A stretch of 51,549 nucleotides of DNA from JAZDEY01 sp043808325 [NCBI: Candidatus Eiseniibacteriota bacterium] (GCA_043808325.1 JAZDEY010000025.1:1-51549); one strand, 5' to 3'. Shown: positions 1 through 7,079, counted from the first letter of the stretch. The notes: generated by a model not told the origin, from the sequence alone. Numbers and translations are program-made.

Positions 1-820
1 AATCCGCCGCTCGGCATTCTCTACCGCCGCCTCCACCTTGGCCTTGTCCCGAGGTTCTCCGGGGCGGGCAGGGATGATGACCGTGCCGTAGTGCTCGGCC
101 ATCTCCTCGTAAGTACGGTGTAGAGCCGGCTCGTAATGACAGGGTCTGGTTACGGCGGTCTTCTCGTTGTCCGGCACCGTGACCCGGGCTACGCCCCCGT
201 AGAACTCCCAGGCGTGGATGTGGGCCTCGATCCAGGAGGTCAATTGGGTGTTCTCGAAGGCCTCAGTGTAGGTGTAGTTACTGGCGCCCAGGGCCGCCAC
301 GAACAGGTGTGCCCGCCAGACCTCGCCACTCTGGCCGTCCACTACCGGGATCGTCTCACCGGCCCAGTCCACGAAGAGCTTCTCGCCGGCCTTGTAGGGC
401 TGCCTCAGTGCCGGCTCCAGCGTGCTCACAAAGCGCTTGTAGTACTCGCAGAACTGCGTGTAGCCGTAGCCGCCAGGGTACTCGACACGGTATTCCTCCC
501 ATAGAAGCTGCAGTGTTACACCCTTACAGCGCCGCCGGCCCCGCAACTCCTTGTGGATCGCCTCCATCGCAGGCAGCTGGCGCCGCGCCTCCTGGGGCGA
601 CTTCTGGGAGGAAAATAGAAGTGCCTCAAGCTCTTTCTCGTCGATCTCAGCCGCAAGCGGCCATCCGAGCCCTGCCGCCTCGGCTCGCCCCAGGTAGTTC
701 ACTACCGTGCCGTGCGAGACCCGCAGGCTACGCGCGATCTGGCGAACGCCCAGCCCTATCTCGTACCTCAGCCGAAGTATGTCTCGCGCCTTGCGCATGG
801 ATACAGCCTTCCTTGCCATC
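1..820 (-). CDS. istA: IS21-type transposase IstA, partial (C-terminus beyond the window edge)
   Basis: This is the DDE transposase of an IS21-type element, which cuts and joins DNA at the element ends with an IstB helper ATPase. Reading the minus strand from ATG at 820 gives MARKAVSMRKARDILRLRYE followed by a helix-turn-helix stretch (VRQIARSLRVSHGTVVNYLG). The integrase-type core follows: FVDWAGE carries the first Asp, VPDNEKTAV the second, and KAKVE, just before the window ends, the Glu. An AAAGGAGGAC ribosome site lies upstream. The reading frame is open to base 2, so the gene simply leaves the window, and istB would lie further left. It differs clearly in sequence from the second IstA at 48733-50226, so the window holds two IS21 lineages. 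Family assignment is firm; activity of this copy cannot be judged. Confidence 0.88.
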
Positions 821-885
821 CCTGTCCTCCTTTCACCTCTGTGAAAAGAGAACAGTAACCTTGCCGTATCCAGCGTCGCATCAAC

Positions 886-1049
886 CCGTTTCGGGAATTA
901 TTGACCACTCGTTTCGGTCCAAAGTGACCACCTGTTTCGGACTCCCCCTCAAAAGTGGTCAATTAAAACCGAAATCGCCGGTCATTTTGCTCCGAAATCA
1001 GTGGTCAATTATTTCCGAAATCGGTGGTCAACAATCTCCGAAATCCGCA
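886..1049. repeat. Terminal repeat array of the IS21-type element
   Basis: Seven copies of a 22-23 bp unit built from TTTCGG, about seven variable bases and (T)TGACCAC. Three copies run in plus orientation (starting near 886, 910 and 933) and four in the opposite orientation (starting near 955, 978, 1001 and 1024), so the array is an inverted arrangement centred near 947. Such multiple repeats are the transposase binding sites of IS21 ends. The inverted second half is more elaborate than the simple direct repeats usual for the family. Confidence 0.75.
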
Positions 1050-1340
1050 CGGAAGCCTCACACGGTGGCACGGCAGGTGACACTCTTTCGTGGGCGTCCT
1101 GCGGATGCGCCGAAGACTTACATACAGAGGATGATCGAGCGGTTTGACACGGCCTTGGGCAGGTTCCTTTACAGTCGGCGCTTGGGGATCGTGGAGCCCG
1201 TCTTTGCCAACATCTGCCACGCTATGGGTCTCAATCGGTTCACCTTGCGAGGTAAGGTCAAGGTGGACATACAGTGGAAGCTCTACACTATGGTACACAA
1301 CATAGTGAAGGTCTTGCGATACAGTCCGAGGTTCGCATGA
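1050..1340 (+). pseudogene. IS1182-type DDE transposase, 3' fragment
   Basis: The last 96 codons of a transposase remain. The segment SRRLGIVEPVFANICHAMGL, followed by NRFTLRGKVKVDIQWKLYTM and VHNIVKVLRY, is the characteristic C-terminus of IS1182-family transposases, including the catalytic Glu in the VEPVF motif. The frame enters from the IS21-type terminus at 1050, so the 5' part was removed or displaced by that insertion. A longer open frame from 309 merges this fragment with antisense IS21 sequence and is not one gene. The fragment stops with TGA at 1338-1340. No start codon or ribosome site of its own is visible. Confidence 0.8.
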
Positions 1341-1465
1341 GGAAGGTGCCGTGAAGGGTGATGAAAGTGAGGCGGTCGGGTGATAGTATGGGGTCAGTGC
1401 GAAAAAGAGGGTGAGCCAGGATAATCAGAGGAAGAGCGGATAGGGTATCCACTCTCTTAGAACGG

Positions 1466-1483
1466 TTTTTCTACAGACTCGTT
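1466..1483 (+). repeat. 18-bp direct repeat at cassette junction, copy 1
   Basis: TTTTTCTACAGACTCGTT is identical to 2327-2344. Each copy ends in the GTT where an integron-type recombination point would lie, immediately before the toxin-antitoxin cassette here and before the DUF1841-like gene in the second copy. It could be the 3' (L'-R') half of an attC-like site whose 5' half is lost upstream. Confidence 0.6.
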
Positions 1484-1499
1484 GGGCGCCAAGAGGTGC

Positions 1500-1537
1500 T
1501 TGACATTGGTGCGAGACTGTATTACGATGTAATACAG
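1500..1537 (+). promoter_or_regulatory. Toxin-antitoxin promoter with embedded palindromic operator
   Basis: TTGACA at 1500-1505 and TACGAT at 1523-1528 are spaced by 17 bp. The -10 sits inside a perfect inverted repeat with arms CTGTATTAC (1517-1525) and GTAATACAG (1529-1537) around GAT. A ribbon-helix-helix antitoxin bound here would block the promoter, the usual autoregulation of such operons. The ribosome site AGGAGGTG follows at once, giving a very short leader. Confidence 0.7.
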
Positions 1538-1548
1538 GAGGTGCCACG

Positions 1549-1767
1549 ATGAACCGTCCGATAACCATTAGACTGCCGGAAGAGCTGCGCAAGACCCTGA
1601 AGCAGATTAGCAGGACAGAACGGCTGCCGATGAGCGATCTGGTTCGCGAGTCGATTCGGCGGTACACAGCTGTCTATCAATTCGGGCAATTGCGGAAGCG
1701 GGTTCTGCCGTTTGCCGAGGCGCAGGGTCTATTGACGGACGAAGACGTATTCGAGAGTCTCAGATGA
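1549..1767 (+). CDS. CopG-like ribbon-helix-helix antitoxin
   Basis: A 72-aa protein, probably the antitoxin and autorepressor of the pair with the PIN protein that follows. The N-terminus, MNRPITIRLPEELRKTLKQI, has the beta strand plus two helices of the ribbon-helix-helix fold, with a typical second helix around MSDLVRESIRRY. The C-terminal part (LLTDEDVFESLR) would be the toxin-binding tail. AGGAGGTG precedes the ATG. The stop overlaps the start of the next gene (ATGA), which fits translational coupling. The palindrome over its promoter is a good candidate operator. Family assignment is sound; the biological effect of the pair is inferred. Confidence 0.85.
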   Translation: MNRPITIRLPEELRKTLKQISRTERLPMSDLVRESIRRYTAVYQFGQLRKRVLPFAEAQGLLTDEDVFESLR

Positions 1768-2174
1768 GGGTGGTTCTGGACTCCAATGTGGTCGTCGCAG
1801 CATTCGCCGCGCGAGGGATTTGCAGCGCGTTGTTTGAGTATTGTGTTGAGAACCATGAGGTTGTGCTGTGCGAGGAGATGGTGCAGGAGATCGAGAGGGC
1901 GCTGGTGCGGAAGGTGGGAGTGCCGAGGGCGGTCGCGCGGGATGTTGTGGCGTACCTGCGGGATCACGCCAAGACAGTGGAGCCCGAGGGCATAGATGCT
2001 GATGTTTGCAGAGACAAGAGTGATCTGGCGGTACTGGGTGCTGCCGTAGGCGCAGGTTGCGAGTATATCATCACCGGAGATGGAGATCTTCTTACGATCG
2101 GCAAGTACCGTGGAGTCAAGATAGTAAGCCCGCGGGTGTATTGGGAGAAGATGAGGCGAGGGAAGCGGAGGTAG
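1764..2174 (+). CDS. PIN-domain ribonuclease toxin (VapC-like, PIN_3 type)
   Basis: A 136-aa PIN-domain protein, in this context a likely RNase toxin. Acidic residues expected to bind Mg2+ are visible: Asp6 in VVLDSNV, Glu in the EEMVQEIERAL helix, Asp in RDKSDLAVLGAA and Asp in ITGDGDLL. Length and spacing agree with the 'putative toxin-antitoxin system toxin component, PIN family' group. It overlaps the antitoxin stop by 4 bp and ends nine bases before the attC-like site, so the two genes fill the cassette almost exactly. The RNA target cannot be predicted. Confidence 0.85.
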   Translation: MRVVLDSNVVVAAFAARGICSALFEYCVENHEVVLCEEMVQEIERALVRKVGVPRAVARDVVAYLRDHAKTVEPEGIDADVCRDKSDLAVLGAAVGAGCEYIITGDGDLLTIGKYRGVKIVSPRVYWEKMRRGKRR

Positions 2175-2182
2175 GAAAGTGC

Positions 2183-2246
2183 GCCCAACCAGCCGTTCCA
2201 CGCGACACCCCGCGGAGCGGGGTGCAGGTGAGCGGCGCCGTTGAAT
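2183..2246 (+). other. attC-like recombination site of the toxin-antitoxin cassette
   Basis: The R'' core GCCCAAC is at 2183-2189 and the R' core GTTGAAT at 2240-2246. Between them is a foldable centre containing the perfect repeat ACCCCGC/GCGGGGT around GGA. The flanking arms (GCCGTTC on the left, GAGCGGC on the right) also pair with bulges. A length of 64 bp lies within the usual attC range. The bases before the first core (GCGCCCAAC) are complementary over 9 bp to the cassette start GTTGGGCGC. Confidence 0.6.
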
Positions 2247-2301
2247 CTGTAGGAAAAGGCATTTGCTGGGAATCTGGGATCAATGACATCAAGTAATTAG
2301 G

Positions 2302-2331
2302 AGTCCGGAAACGGCCCCAAGCGGACTTTTT
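2302..2331 (+). terminator. Possible small intrinsic terminator
   Basis: AGTCCG (2302-2307) and CGGACT (2322-2327) form a 6-bp stem with a 14-nt loop, followed by five T residues. It would end transcription from the toxin-antitoxin cassette before the next gene. The stem is short, so this is a weak call. Confidence 0.35.
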
Positions 2332-2344
2332 CTACAGACTCGTT
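2327..2344 (+). repeat. 18-bp direct repeat at cassette junction, copy 2
   Basis: Identical to 1466-1483. It also forms an imperfect inverted repeat with AATCTGTAGGAAAA at 2244-2257, so the roughly 105-bp segment 2240-2344 has palindromic ends. Confidence 0.55.
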
Positions 2345-2373
2345 ATCGGGATTACTGAAAGGGATTCTTGGTC

Positions 2374-2751
2374 ATGAAGAACTATGATCCGCTGAAAGAC
2401 CCAAATTCGACAGAATGGCTGGATCTGGATGAACAAGAACGAGTCCAGCTCGTTGTTGATTATCATAGCAGGAAACGTATTGACCTGCCGAATCGCATGG
2501 TGCATGCCGCCTTTCATGCGGCGGTTGAGAATCAATTGGCCGAGGGGCTACCCGATGTTCGCTGTGCTCTTTCTCGACTTATAGTAGAAGGGCTGGATCG
2601 GCACGACGCTATTCATGCCATTGGCTCACTGGTGGCGGAATGTGCATGGAGCGCGCTGCAGCCCGAGGCGAGCGGCACCGATCTCAATGAGGCATATCTT
2701 GAGAGCCTTCGGAAGTTCTCAGCAGATGAGTGGTTGAAGAAGGCCCGCTAA
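2374..2751 (+). CDS. DUF1841-like hypothetical protein
   Basis: A 125-aa soluble protein of unknown function. The middle (NRMVHAAFHAAVENQLAEG, then RLIVEGLDRHDAIHAIGSLV) has the spaced His residues and helical pattern I associate with DUF1841-type proteins, often seen in mobile cassettes; this link is from memory of the pattern. ATG at 2374 is chosen over the in-frame TTG at 2368 because GAAAGGG lies ten bases upstream of it. The stop codon is embedded in CCGCTAAC (2745-2752), which resembles an attC core complementary to the cassette start GTTATCGG, so the gene seems to be the payload of a second cassette. No catalytic role can be assigned. Confidence 0.7.
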   Translation: MKNYDPLKDPNSTEWLDLDEQERVQLVVDYHSRKRIDLPNRMVHAAFHAAVENQLAEGLPDVRCALSRLIVEGLDRHDAIHAIGSLVAECAWSALQPEASGTDLNEAYLESLRKFSADEWLKKAR

Positions 2752-2820
2752 CTTGCGCTTGCACCTGTCGAGCGTTCTTGTCACGTCGCTTGCGCAGGGG
2801 CAAGCGACGCGTCAGTCTGG
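2745..2820 (+). other. Second attC-like site, right end degenerate
   Basis: CCGCTAAC (2745-2752) overlaps the stop of the preceding gene and matches the complement of that cassette's start GTTATCGG with one difference. A strong hairpin follows, CGTCGCTTG (2784-2792) with CAAGCGACG (2801-2809). No clear GTTRRRY core closes the site, so it may be eroded or the boundary may have been lost. Confidence 0.4.
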
Positions 2821-2883
2821 CTGCGCTGGGCACGCCGCCGCTCAGCCACACCTCCCTCCTTCTAATGGGTGGTTTGAAGGCTC

Positions 2884-3780
2884 ATGATACATGAAGGCAG
2901 GACGCTCGAGCAGATAAGACAGCACTACGAAATAGAAACGAAGCTTGCGAGCAAGCTGCGAAATGCCTCCCGGCAAGAGAGACGTGATCTATACTCGTCG
3001 CTTTATGACGAACTTTACCGCCAAGTCCCCCATCACCCTCAATTGATGCAGAAGCGTTCCCTTCAGGACACCGTGGCGGCAGTCTCTGTGCAAATGAGGC
3101 TTGTCAAGCCTTTCCTGGGCAGGGATATGACATTCCTGGAGATCGGACCCGGTGATTGCGCGCTGGCTCTTGAAGTAGCCAAGCATGTAAGGCAAGTCTA
3201 TGCAGTCGATGTCTCCGACGAGATCACTAGAAGTGTGACACAGCCAGCCAACTTCCGTCTCGTTCTCTCGGACGGCATCGGTGTCCCAGTACGTCAGAAT
3301 AGTGTGGATGTAGCTTACAGCAACCACCTGATGGAACACCTGCACCCTGACGACGCAGTCGAGCAGATGGAGAACATCTGGAAGGCCCTGGTTCCCGGTG
3401 GGGTCTACATTTGCATTACACCGAATAGATTGAGCGGGCCCCACGACATCTCCGCGCATTTCGACAGAGAGGCGACGGGGTTTCATCTAAAAGAATACAC
3501 CGTCCTGGAATTGAGCAGTCTATTCAGGAAGGCCGGATACCTGCGACTCAGGGTCCATGTTGGAGCCAAGGGGAAATACATCTCGCTTCACCCTTCACCG
3601 ATCATCTTGCTGGAGAAGTCATTGGGTAGGTTGCCGTACCTATTGAGGAGGCCCGTGGCACGCAACCTGCTGTTGAGGATATTGCTGGGCAATGTCCGGT
3701 TTGTCGGAATGAAGCCGTCAGAAGTGAGGTTGGGATTGCGTCCCGAGCTGGGACAAATTGACAACTTCGCACAACGGTGA
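2884..3780 (+). CDS. Class I SAM-dependent methyltransferase
   Basis: A 298-aa cytoplasmic enzyme predicted to move a methyl group from S-adenosylmethionine to an unknown acceptor. Motif I is FLEIGPGDC near residues 84-92, with the acidic end of strand 2 at VYAVDVSD. Motif IV lies in VDVAYSNHLMEHL, and the post-motif KALVPGGVYICITPN is typical of Methyltransf_11 proteins. The first 75 residues form a helical cap. The C-terminus has a basic, hydrophobic stretch (IILLEKSLGRLPYLLRRPVA) that might contact a membrane or a lipid-linked substrate. The next methyltransferase follows closely on the same strand, which suggests co-transcription, possibly for glycan or lipid modification; this role is inference. 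No clear ribosome site is seen beyond GGTTTGAAGG. Confidence 0.82.
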   Translation: MIHEGRTLEQIRQHYEIETKLASKLRNASRQERRDLYSSLYDELYRQVPHHPQLMQKRSLQDTVAAVSVQMRLVKPFLGRDMTFLEIGPGDCALALEVAKHVRQVYAVDVSDEITRSVTQPANFRLVLSDGIGVPVRQNSVDVAYSNHLMEHLHPDDAVEQMENIWKALVPGGVYICITPNRLSGPHDISAHFDREATGFHLKEYTVLELSSLFRKAGYLRLRVHVGAKGKYISLHPSPIILLEKSLGRLPYLLRRPVARNLLLRILLGNVRFVGMKPSEVRLGLRPELGQIDNFAQR

Positions 3781-3884
3781 TAGTAATCGAGAGCGGCATC
3801 GGTAGAACGATCCTCCACTGGCCGCAGCGGTCGAGCGGCATGGTGGCTTCGGCGGACAACCAAGGCCAAGAAGGGATAGATTCC

Positions 3885-4640
3885 GTGAGATTCCGAGAGG
3901 TCTTGCCCGGTTCGACCAGCAGATTGGCCTGTGTCGATCACAGAGAAACCTATGGGCGGCATATAATTCGGGAGTGGAGTGGGCGGATTCCTCGATTGAA
4001 CAAGGTATTGGATCTAGGCTGTGGTAATGGTGATGACTTAAGAGCAATAAGACAAGGGCACCCGGAGGCAACCTGCTGGGGAGTGGATGTCGGTGGATGC
4101 CGGGATGCACTTGGCCAAGACGGAATCGGGATATCGCTGGACATCGAGAGAGAAAGCCTTCCTTTCGGGAACGAAGAGATCGATCTGGTAGTCGCCAATC
4201 AAGTACTCGAGCATACCAAGGAGGTCTTTTGGATCAATCATGAGATCGCGAGAGTCTTGAAAGTGGGGGGCTTCTTCATCCTCGGTGTGCCCAATGTGCT
4301 CTCGCTTCACAATCGCATTCTCGGTCTCGTAGGCGTTCACCCCACTTCAAACAAGATGTGCTCTGCACACGTGAGACCCTTTTCCAAAGGGGATGTGCGA
4401 CTCTTCTACAAGGCATGTTTTCCCGGTGGCTACGAGCTGGTCTCTTTTCGCGGCAGTCAGTTCTACCCGTTTCCCAGGCCGATAGCGAGGCCGCTGTCGA
4501 ATGTGTTTCCTTCCTTGTCCGTCAGCATATTCTTTCTATTCGAGAAGAAGAGGGCGTATGGCGGCGAGTTTATTGAGTATCCGGGAAGGGCCCGGTTGGA
4601 GACCGCGTTTTTCGGAGGGGGACAGCGGATCTCGGCATGA
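3885..4640 (+). CDS. Class I SAM-dependent methyltransferase, second of the pair
   Basis: A Methyltransf_11-type enzyme of about 251 aa. The SAM site is KVLDLGCGNGDD, followed by CWGVDVGG and the motif LPFGNEEIDLVVANQVLEH. The strand-5 segment is ARVLKVGGFFILGVPN. The frame is open from GTG at 3777, which overlaps the previous stop, but that start has no ribosome site and its extra 36 residues look unlike the family. GTG at 3885 is preceded by AAGGG at good spacing and is preferred. The C-terminal part (residues after PTSNKMCSAHVRPF) resembles methyltransferases acting on surface sugars or lipids. It lies directly downstream of another methyltransferase and probably shares its transcript. The substrate is unknown. 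Confidence 0.78.
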   Translation: MRFREVLPGSTSRLACVDHRETYGRHIIREWSGRIPRLNKVLDLGCGNGDDLRAIRQGHPEATCWGVDVGGCRDALGQDGIGISLDIERESLPFGNEEIDLVVANQVLEHTKEVFWINHEIARVLKVGGFFILGVPNVLSLHNRILGLVGVHPTSNKMCSAHVRPFSKGDVRLFYKACFPGGYELVSFRGSQFYPFPRPIARPLSNVFPSLSVSIFFLFEKKRAYGGEFIEYPGRARLETAFFGGGQRISA

Positions 4641-4733
4641 CCGACACGGGGGCACGACACGGAGAACCCCTTGACGGCAACCCGTTGTAGCGGTCGGGCA
4701 GATGGTCGGGAGATGGCAATGGAGGTGCAAGCC

Positions 4734-5132
4734 ATGAGGATCTTCGTTATCCTGGCGTTGCTGGGCATTGGTGGCTTGTCGATTGGCGGTACAGGCGATC
4801 GGCCGAGCGACAAGGCTATAATCAAGGCGTTCATGAACTGTCCCGAGATAGTGAGCGCCCAGAAGGAATTCGAGGGGATCGCCGAGCCCGAGGAGGCAAA
4901 GATCCTATTGTACGACTCCATGTGTGGGGTTGCGGGATGTCAACATTCGGCCTTGGTCGCCCAGACGTATACAAGGCGGAAGGCCGACCCGATGACTTTG
5001 CACATTCTTGGGCGCGTCCATATTGACACCAAGAACCAGATCGCGGGAGTGGAGCGGGTGGTGCTCATGCCGTTCGAGGACCTGCCTGAGAACAAGGGTA
5101 CGGTCGACAAGGAAGCCCCGTCGCCGGAATAG
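4734..5132 (+). CDS. Small secreted hypothetical protein
   Basis: I do not recognise this 132-aa protein. It begins MRIFVILALLGIGGLSIGGT, a short signal peptide or N-terminal anchor, and the rest is soluble with three Cys residues (MNCPE; MCGVAGCQ) that could form disulfides outside the cytoplasm. ATG at 4734 is chosen because GGAGGT sits seven bases upstream; the longer open frame from 4671 has no such site. It lies between two methyltransferase genes on the same strand with short gaps. The repeated small acidic C-terminus (ENKGTVDKEAPSPE) is probably disordered. Confidence 0.7.
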   Translation: MRIFVILALLGIGGLSIGGTGDRPSDKAIIKAFMNCPEIVSAQKEFEGIAEPEEAKILLYDSMCGVAGCQHSALVAQTYTRRKADPMTLHILGRVHIDTKNQIAGVERVVLMPFEDLPENKGTVDKEAPSPE

Positions 5133-5176
5133 TCGCTGCGCTAGTGGCACCTGTCTCAAGCCGAGAGGGAAATACC

Positions 5177-6001
5177 GTGGATGATACCTTCGAGCATGCC
5201 GAGAGATCCAACCGGGAGCTCTGGGACGAGCTTGCGCCGGTTCACGCGAGATCGTATAGAGAGGTCGCTATCCTTAAGGAAGGCGGGATTGCCCTGGATG
5301 AGATCGAGCTCGAAGAGATGGGAGACGTCAGGGGGAAGACCCTCCTGCACCTTCAATGTCATATCGGTACGGACACCCTGTCGTGGGTACGGCAGGGCGC
5401 TCGAGTCACCGGCGTGGATTTCTCAGCCGACTCGATTGCCATCGCCAAGCGGTTGGGGCGGGAGCTGCAGCTGGATGCCACCTTCCTGCGGGCGAGTGTG
5501 TATGAATTACCGGAGGTCCTCCACGAGCAATTCGATATTGTCTATACATCTAGAGGCGTGCTGTGCTGGTTGAGGGATCTAGACAAATGGGGGCGGATCA
5601 TCGCGCAATTCCTCAAACCTGGCGGCATCTTCTATATCATGGAGTCTCATCCCATCTGCAATATCTTTGATGACAGGAAGCCGGGCGAGCTGGCCATTAC
5701 TCTTCCCTATTTTCATGGGTCGGCACCCGCCTTCTGGGAAGCCGACACGCCGGATTACGCTGACGGTACGTATATTCCCCGACACCCTGCGTACGAATGG
5801 CAGTGGTCCCTCAGTGATATCCTTAACGCCCTGCTCAAGGCAGGGCTGCATCTCGAATCCTTCAAGGAATACGAACGCCTCTTCTTCAAAAGGTTCCCTG
5901 AGATGGTCAGCTGTTCGGAGCGGTGGTATTGCTTTCCTAGGTATGGCGGGAAGTTGCCCCTGATGTTCACGCTGAAGGCCAGGAAACCCGGAGACTCCTG
6001 A
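5177..6001 (+). CDS. Class I SAM-dependent methyltransferase
   Basis: A 274-aa methyltransferase. The SAM-binding site reads KTLLHLQCHIGTDTLSW, then ARVTGVDFSADSI. The LQCHxGxDTLS form of motif I marks a widespread family of uncharacterised methyltransferases rather than the Methyltransf_11 proteins upstream. Motif IV is FDIVYTSRGVLCWL, and FLKPGGIFYIMESHP is the post-motif strand with a His in the family's usual place. The C-terminal EWQWSLSDILNALLKAGLHL is also typical. GTG at 5177 is chosen because GAGAGG lies upstream and homologues begin shortly before the NRELWDE segment. It ends 20 bp before the convergent SGNH hydrolase. The substrate is unknown. Confidence 0.82.
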   Translation: MDDTFEHAERSNRELWDELAPVHARSYREVAILKEGGIALDEIELEEMGDVRGKTLLHLQCHIGTDTLSWVRQGARVTGVDFSADSIAIAKRLGRELQLDATFLRASVYELPEVLHEQFDIVYTSRGVLCWLRDLDKWGRIIAQFLKPGGIFYIMESHPICNIFDDRKPGELAITLPYFHGSAPAFWEADTPDYADGTYIPRHPAYEWQWSLSDILNALLKAGLHLESFKEYERLFFKRFPEMVSCSERWYCFPRYGGKLPLMFTLKARKPGDS

Positions 6002-6020
6002 AACCTCAGGTCGACCCGGA

Positions 6021-7079
6021 TCAATTGGCAGGGGATTGGTAACCCGCGAAGTAATCGCAGAGGGCCTCCGCTGCCAGACGGTTCCCCGCTACAGTCAAGT
6101 GATGATCTAGAAGGTAGAGATTCTGGTCTCCGTGGGCTTTCTCGTCGATGAAGCGCGGGAAGAGGTCAACGTAAGGGATATTTCGACTCTTAAGGAATTC
6201 TACCAGGTCGGAGACCTGCTGGGTGGCTCCGGAAATATCGAGATTAGGTACCACTGTCACCACAAGGGCACAGTCCCTGCTCTCGCAGGCATCACGGAAC
6301 GCCAGGAATATCTGCTCGGTCAGTTCATATGCGGCCTTGAGCCGAGTCTGGACCAGGACGGGATCGGCCTGCGGGCGGCCGCGTCCGGCGAAGATGGGTA
6401 CGATGACTCTTCGATTGACGAGTGTCATCAAATGTGACCGCGAGAACACGAAACGGTAACCGGGCAGACGCTGAAAGAAGAGACGGAGTTTGCCGTATCC
6501 GCCGACTTGGCGCTCGGGCTTTGTCAGACGGCCGTTCTCGAAGGAATAGAGCTTGGACCTCAGGTTGTCTGAGAAATCATTCATGCCGCAGACTGCAACG
6601 AGAACGAAATCTGGTTCATACTTGTAGCCCTCGGTGGTGAAGTACGCGAGCTCGTAGGCGGTGCCGGTGCCCGGCACTCCGGCGTTGATGACCTCCCAGG
6701 GTTCGGTCAGCCCAGGGCGGTCATTCAGCAGCTTCTCCATAACCTTCGGGAAAGTCTGGTCCGCCTCGACCCCGTAGCCGAAGGTGAAGGAGTCGCCAAG
6801 ACACAGCATCCTACGGGTCCCCGGAGGCTTGCTATAGGTGTGTTCGACATCACGCAGTCCTCTTGAGTTGATAGCCACCCGTGTGTCGAACTCAGAGGTC
6901 CGGAGTCGGCCTTTGACTCCGGGGATCTGCCTGATTCCGAGGACTTTGTCGCTCGCGTGCAGGAGCGGACTGAGGGGTTGAGGGAGGAATATGCGGATTA
7001 TGACTTCAAGCATACCGAGCGTGACGATTACAGATAGAACCAGCACCAGGGCATTCAGCAGAGTTCCCCGCGTGCGCAT
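6021..7079 (-). CDS. Membrane-anchored SGNH/GDSL hydrolase
   Basis: A 352-aa esterase- or acetyltransferase-like hydrolase with one N-terminal transmembrane helix (LLNALVLVLSVIVTLGMLEV), so the catalytic domain faces the periplasm or outside. Block I is CLGDSFTFGYGV with the nucleophile Ser near residue 97. The oxyanion Gly lies in NAGVPGTGTAYE and the Asn in VAVCGMNDF. The C-terminal catalytic pair is in LLDHHLTVAGNRLAAEAL. Proteins of this build often act on acylated polysaccharides. AGGAGGG precedes the ATG. It lies 90 bp downstream of the DUF5916 gene on the same strand and may be co-transcribed with it from the sigma54-type promoter at 9547-9532. The substrate is not known. Confidence 0.83.
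   Translation of the reverse strand: MRTRGTLLNALVLVLSVIVTLGMLEVIIRIFLPQPLSPLLHASDKVLGIRQIPGVKGRLRTSEFDTRVAINSRGLRDVEHTYSKPPGTRRMLCLGDSFTFGYGVEADQTFPKVMEKLLNDRPGLTEPWEVINAGVPGTGTAYELAYFTTEGYKYEPDFVLVAVCGMNDFSDNLRSKLYSFENGRLTKPERQVGGYGKLRLFFQRLPGYRFVFSRSHLMTLVNRRVIVPIFAGRGRPQADPVLVQTRLKAAYELTEQIFLAFRDACESRDCALVVTVVPNLDISGATQQVSDLVEFLKSRNIPYVDLFPRFIDEKAHGDQNLYLLDHHLTVAGNRLAAEALCDYFAGYQSPAN

Larger units (their letters stand above)
1..1049 (-). mobile_element. IS21-type element, left (istA-side) part only
   Basis: The istA frame is followed on its upstream side by an array of short repeats ending at TGCGGATTTCGG (minus strand, 1049-1038), which fits the terminal TGC and multiple-repeat ends of this IS21 subgroup. 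Plus-strand sequence beyond 1049 switches abruptly to the 3' end of an IS1182-type transposase, so 1049/1050 is the insertion boundary. The other end of this copy is outside the window. A similar terminus starts at 51410. Confidence 0.78.
1482..2240 (+). mobile_element. Integron-like gene cassette carrying a toxin-antitoxin pair
   Basis: The cassette would start after the G of GTTGGGC (1481-1487, matching the GTTRRRY core) and end inside a 64-bp attC-like site whose first core GCCCAAC (2183-2189, RYYYAAC) is the exact complement of its own 5' end. The next junction reads GTTGAAT (2240-2246), again matching GTTRRRY. These three matches are the standard logic of a circularised integron cassette. 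The cassette carries its own promoter, as toxin-antitoxin cassettes in sedentary integrons usually do. No integron integrase is present in the window, so this would be an orphan attC cluster. Assignment rests on motif logic, not on a model search. Confidence 0.6.

Noticed and set aside
886-1049. CRISPR-like array (regular 22-23 bp spacing)
   Set aside because: The units are half in one orientation and half in the other, the gaps are about seven bases, and the array ends at an IS boundary. It is a transposase-binding terminus.
309-1340. A single 343-codon plus-strand gene
   Set aside because: Its first part is antisense to IstA and the terminal repeats. Only the last 96 codons (after 1049) are real coding sequence, an IS1182-type fragment.
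3777-3884. GTG start overlapping the previous stop for the second methyltransferase
   Set aside because: The overlap is tempting, but there is no ribosome site, and the extra 36 residues are unlike the family. GTG at 3885 has AAGGG upstream.
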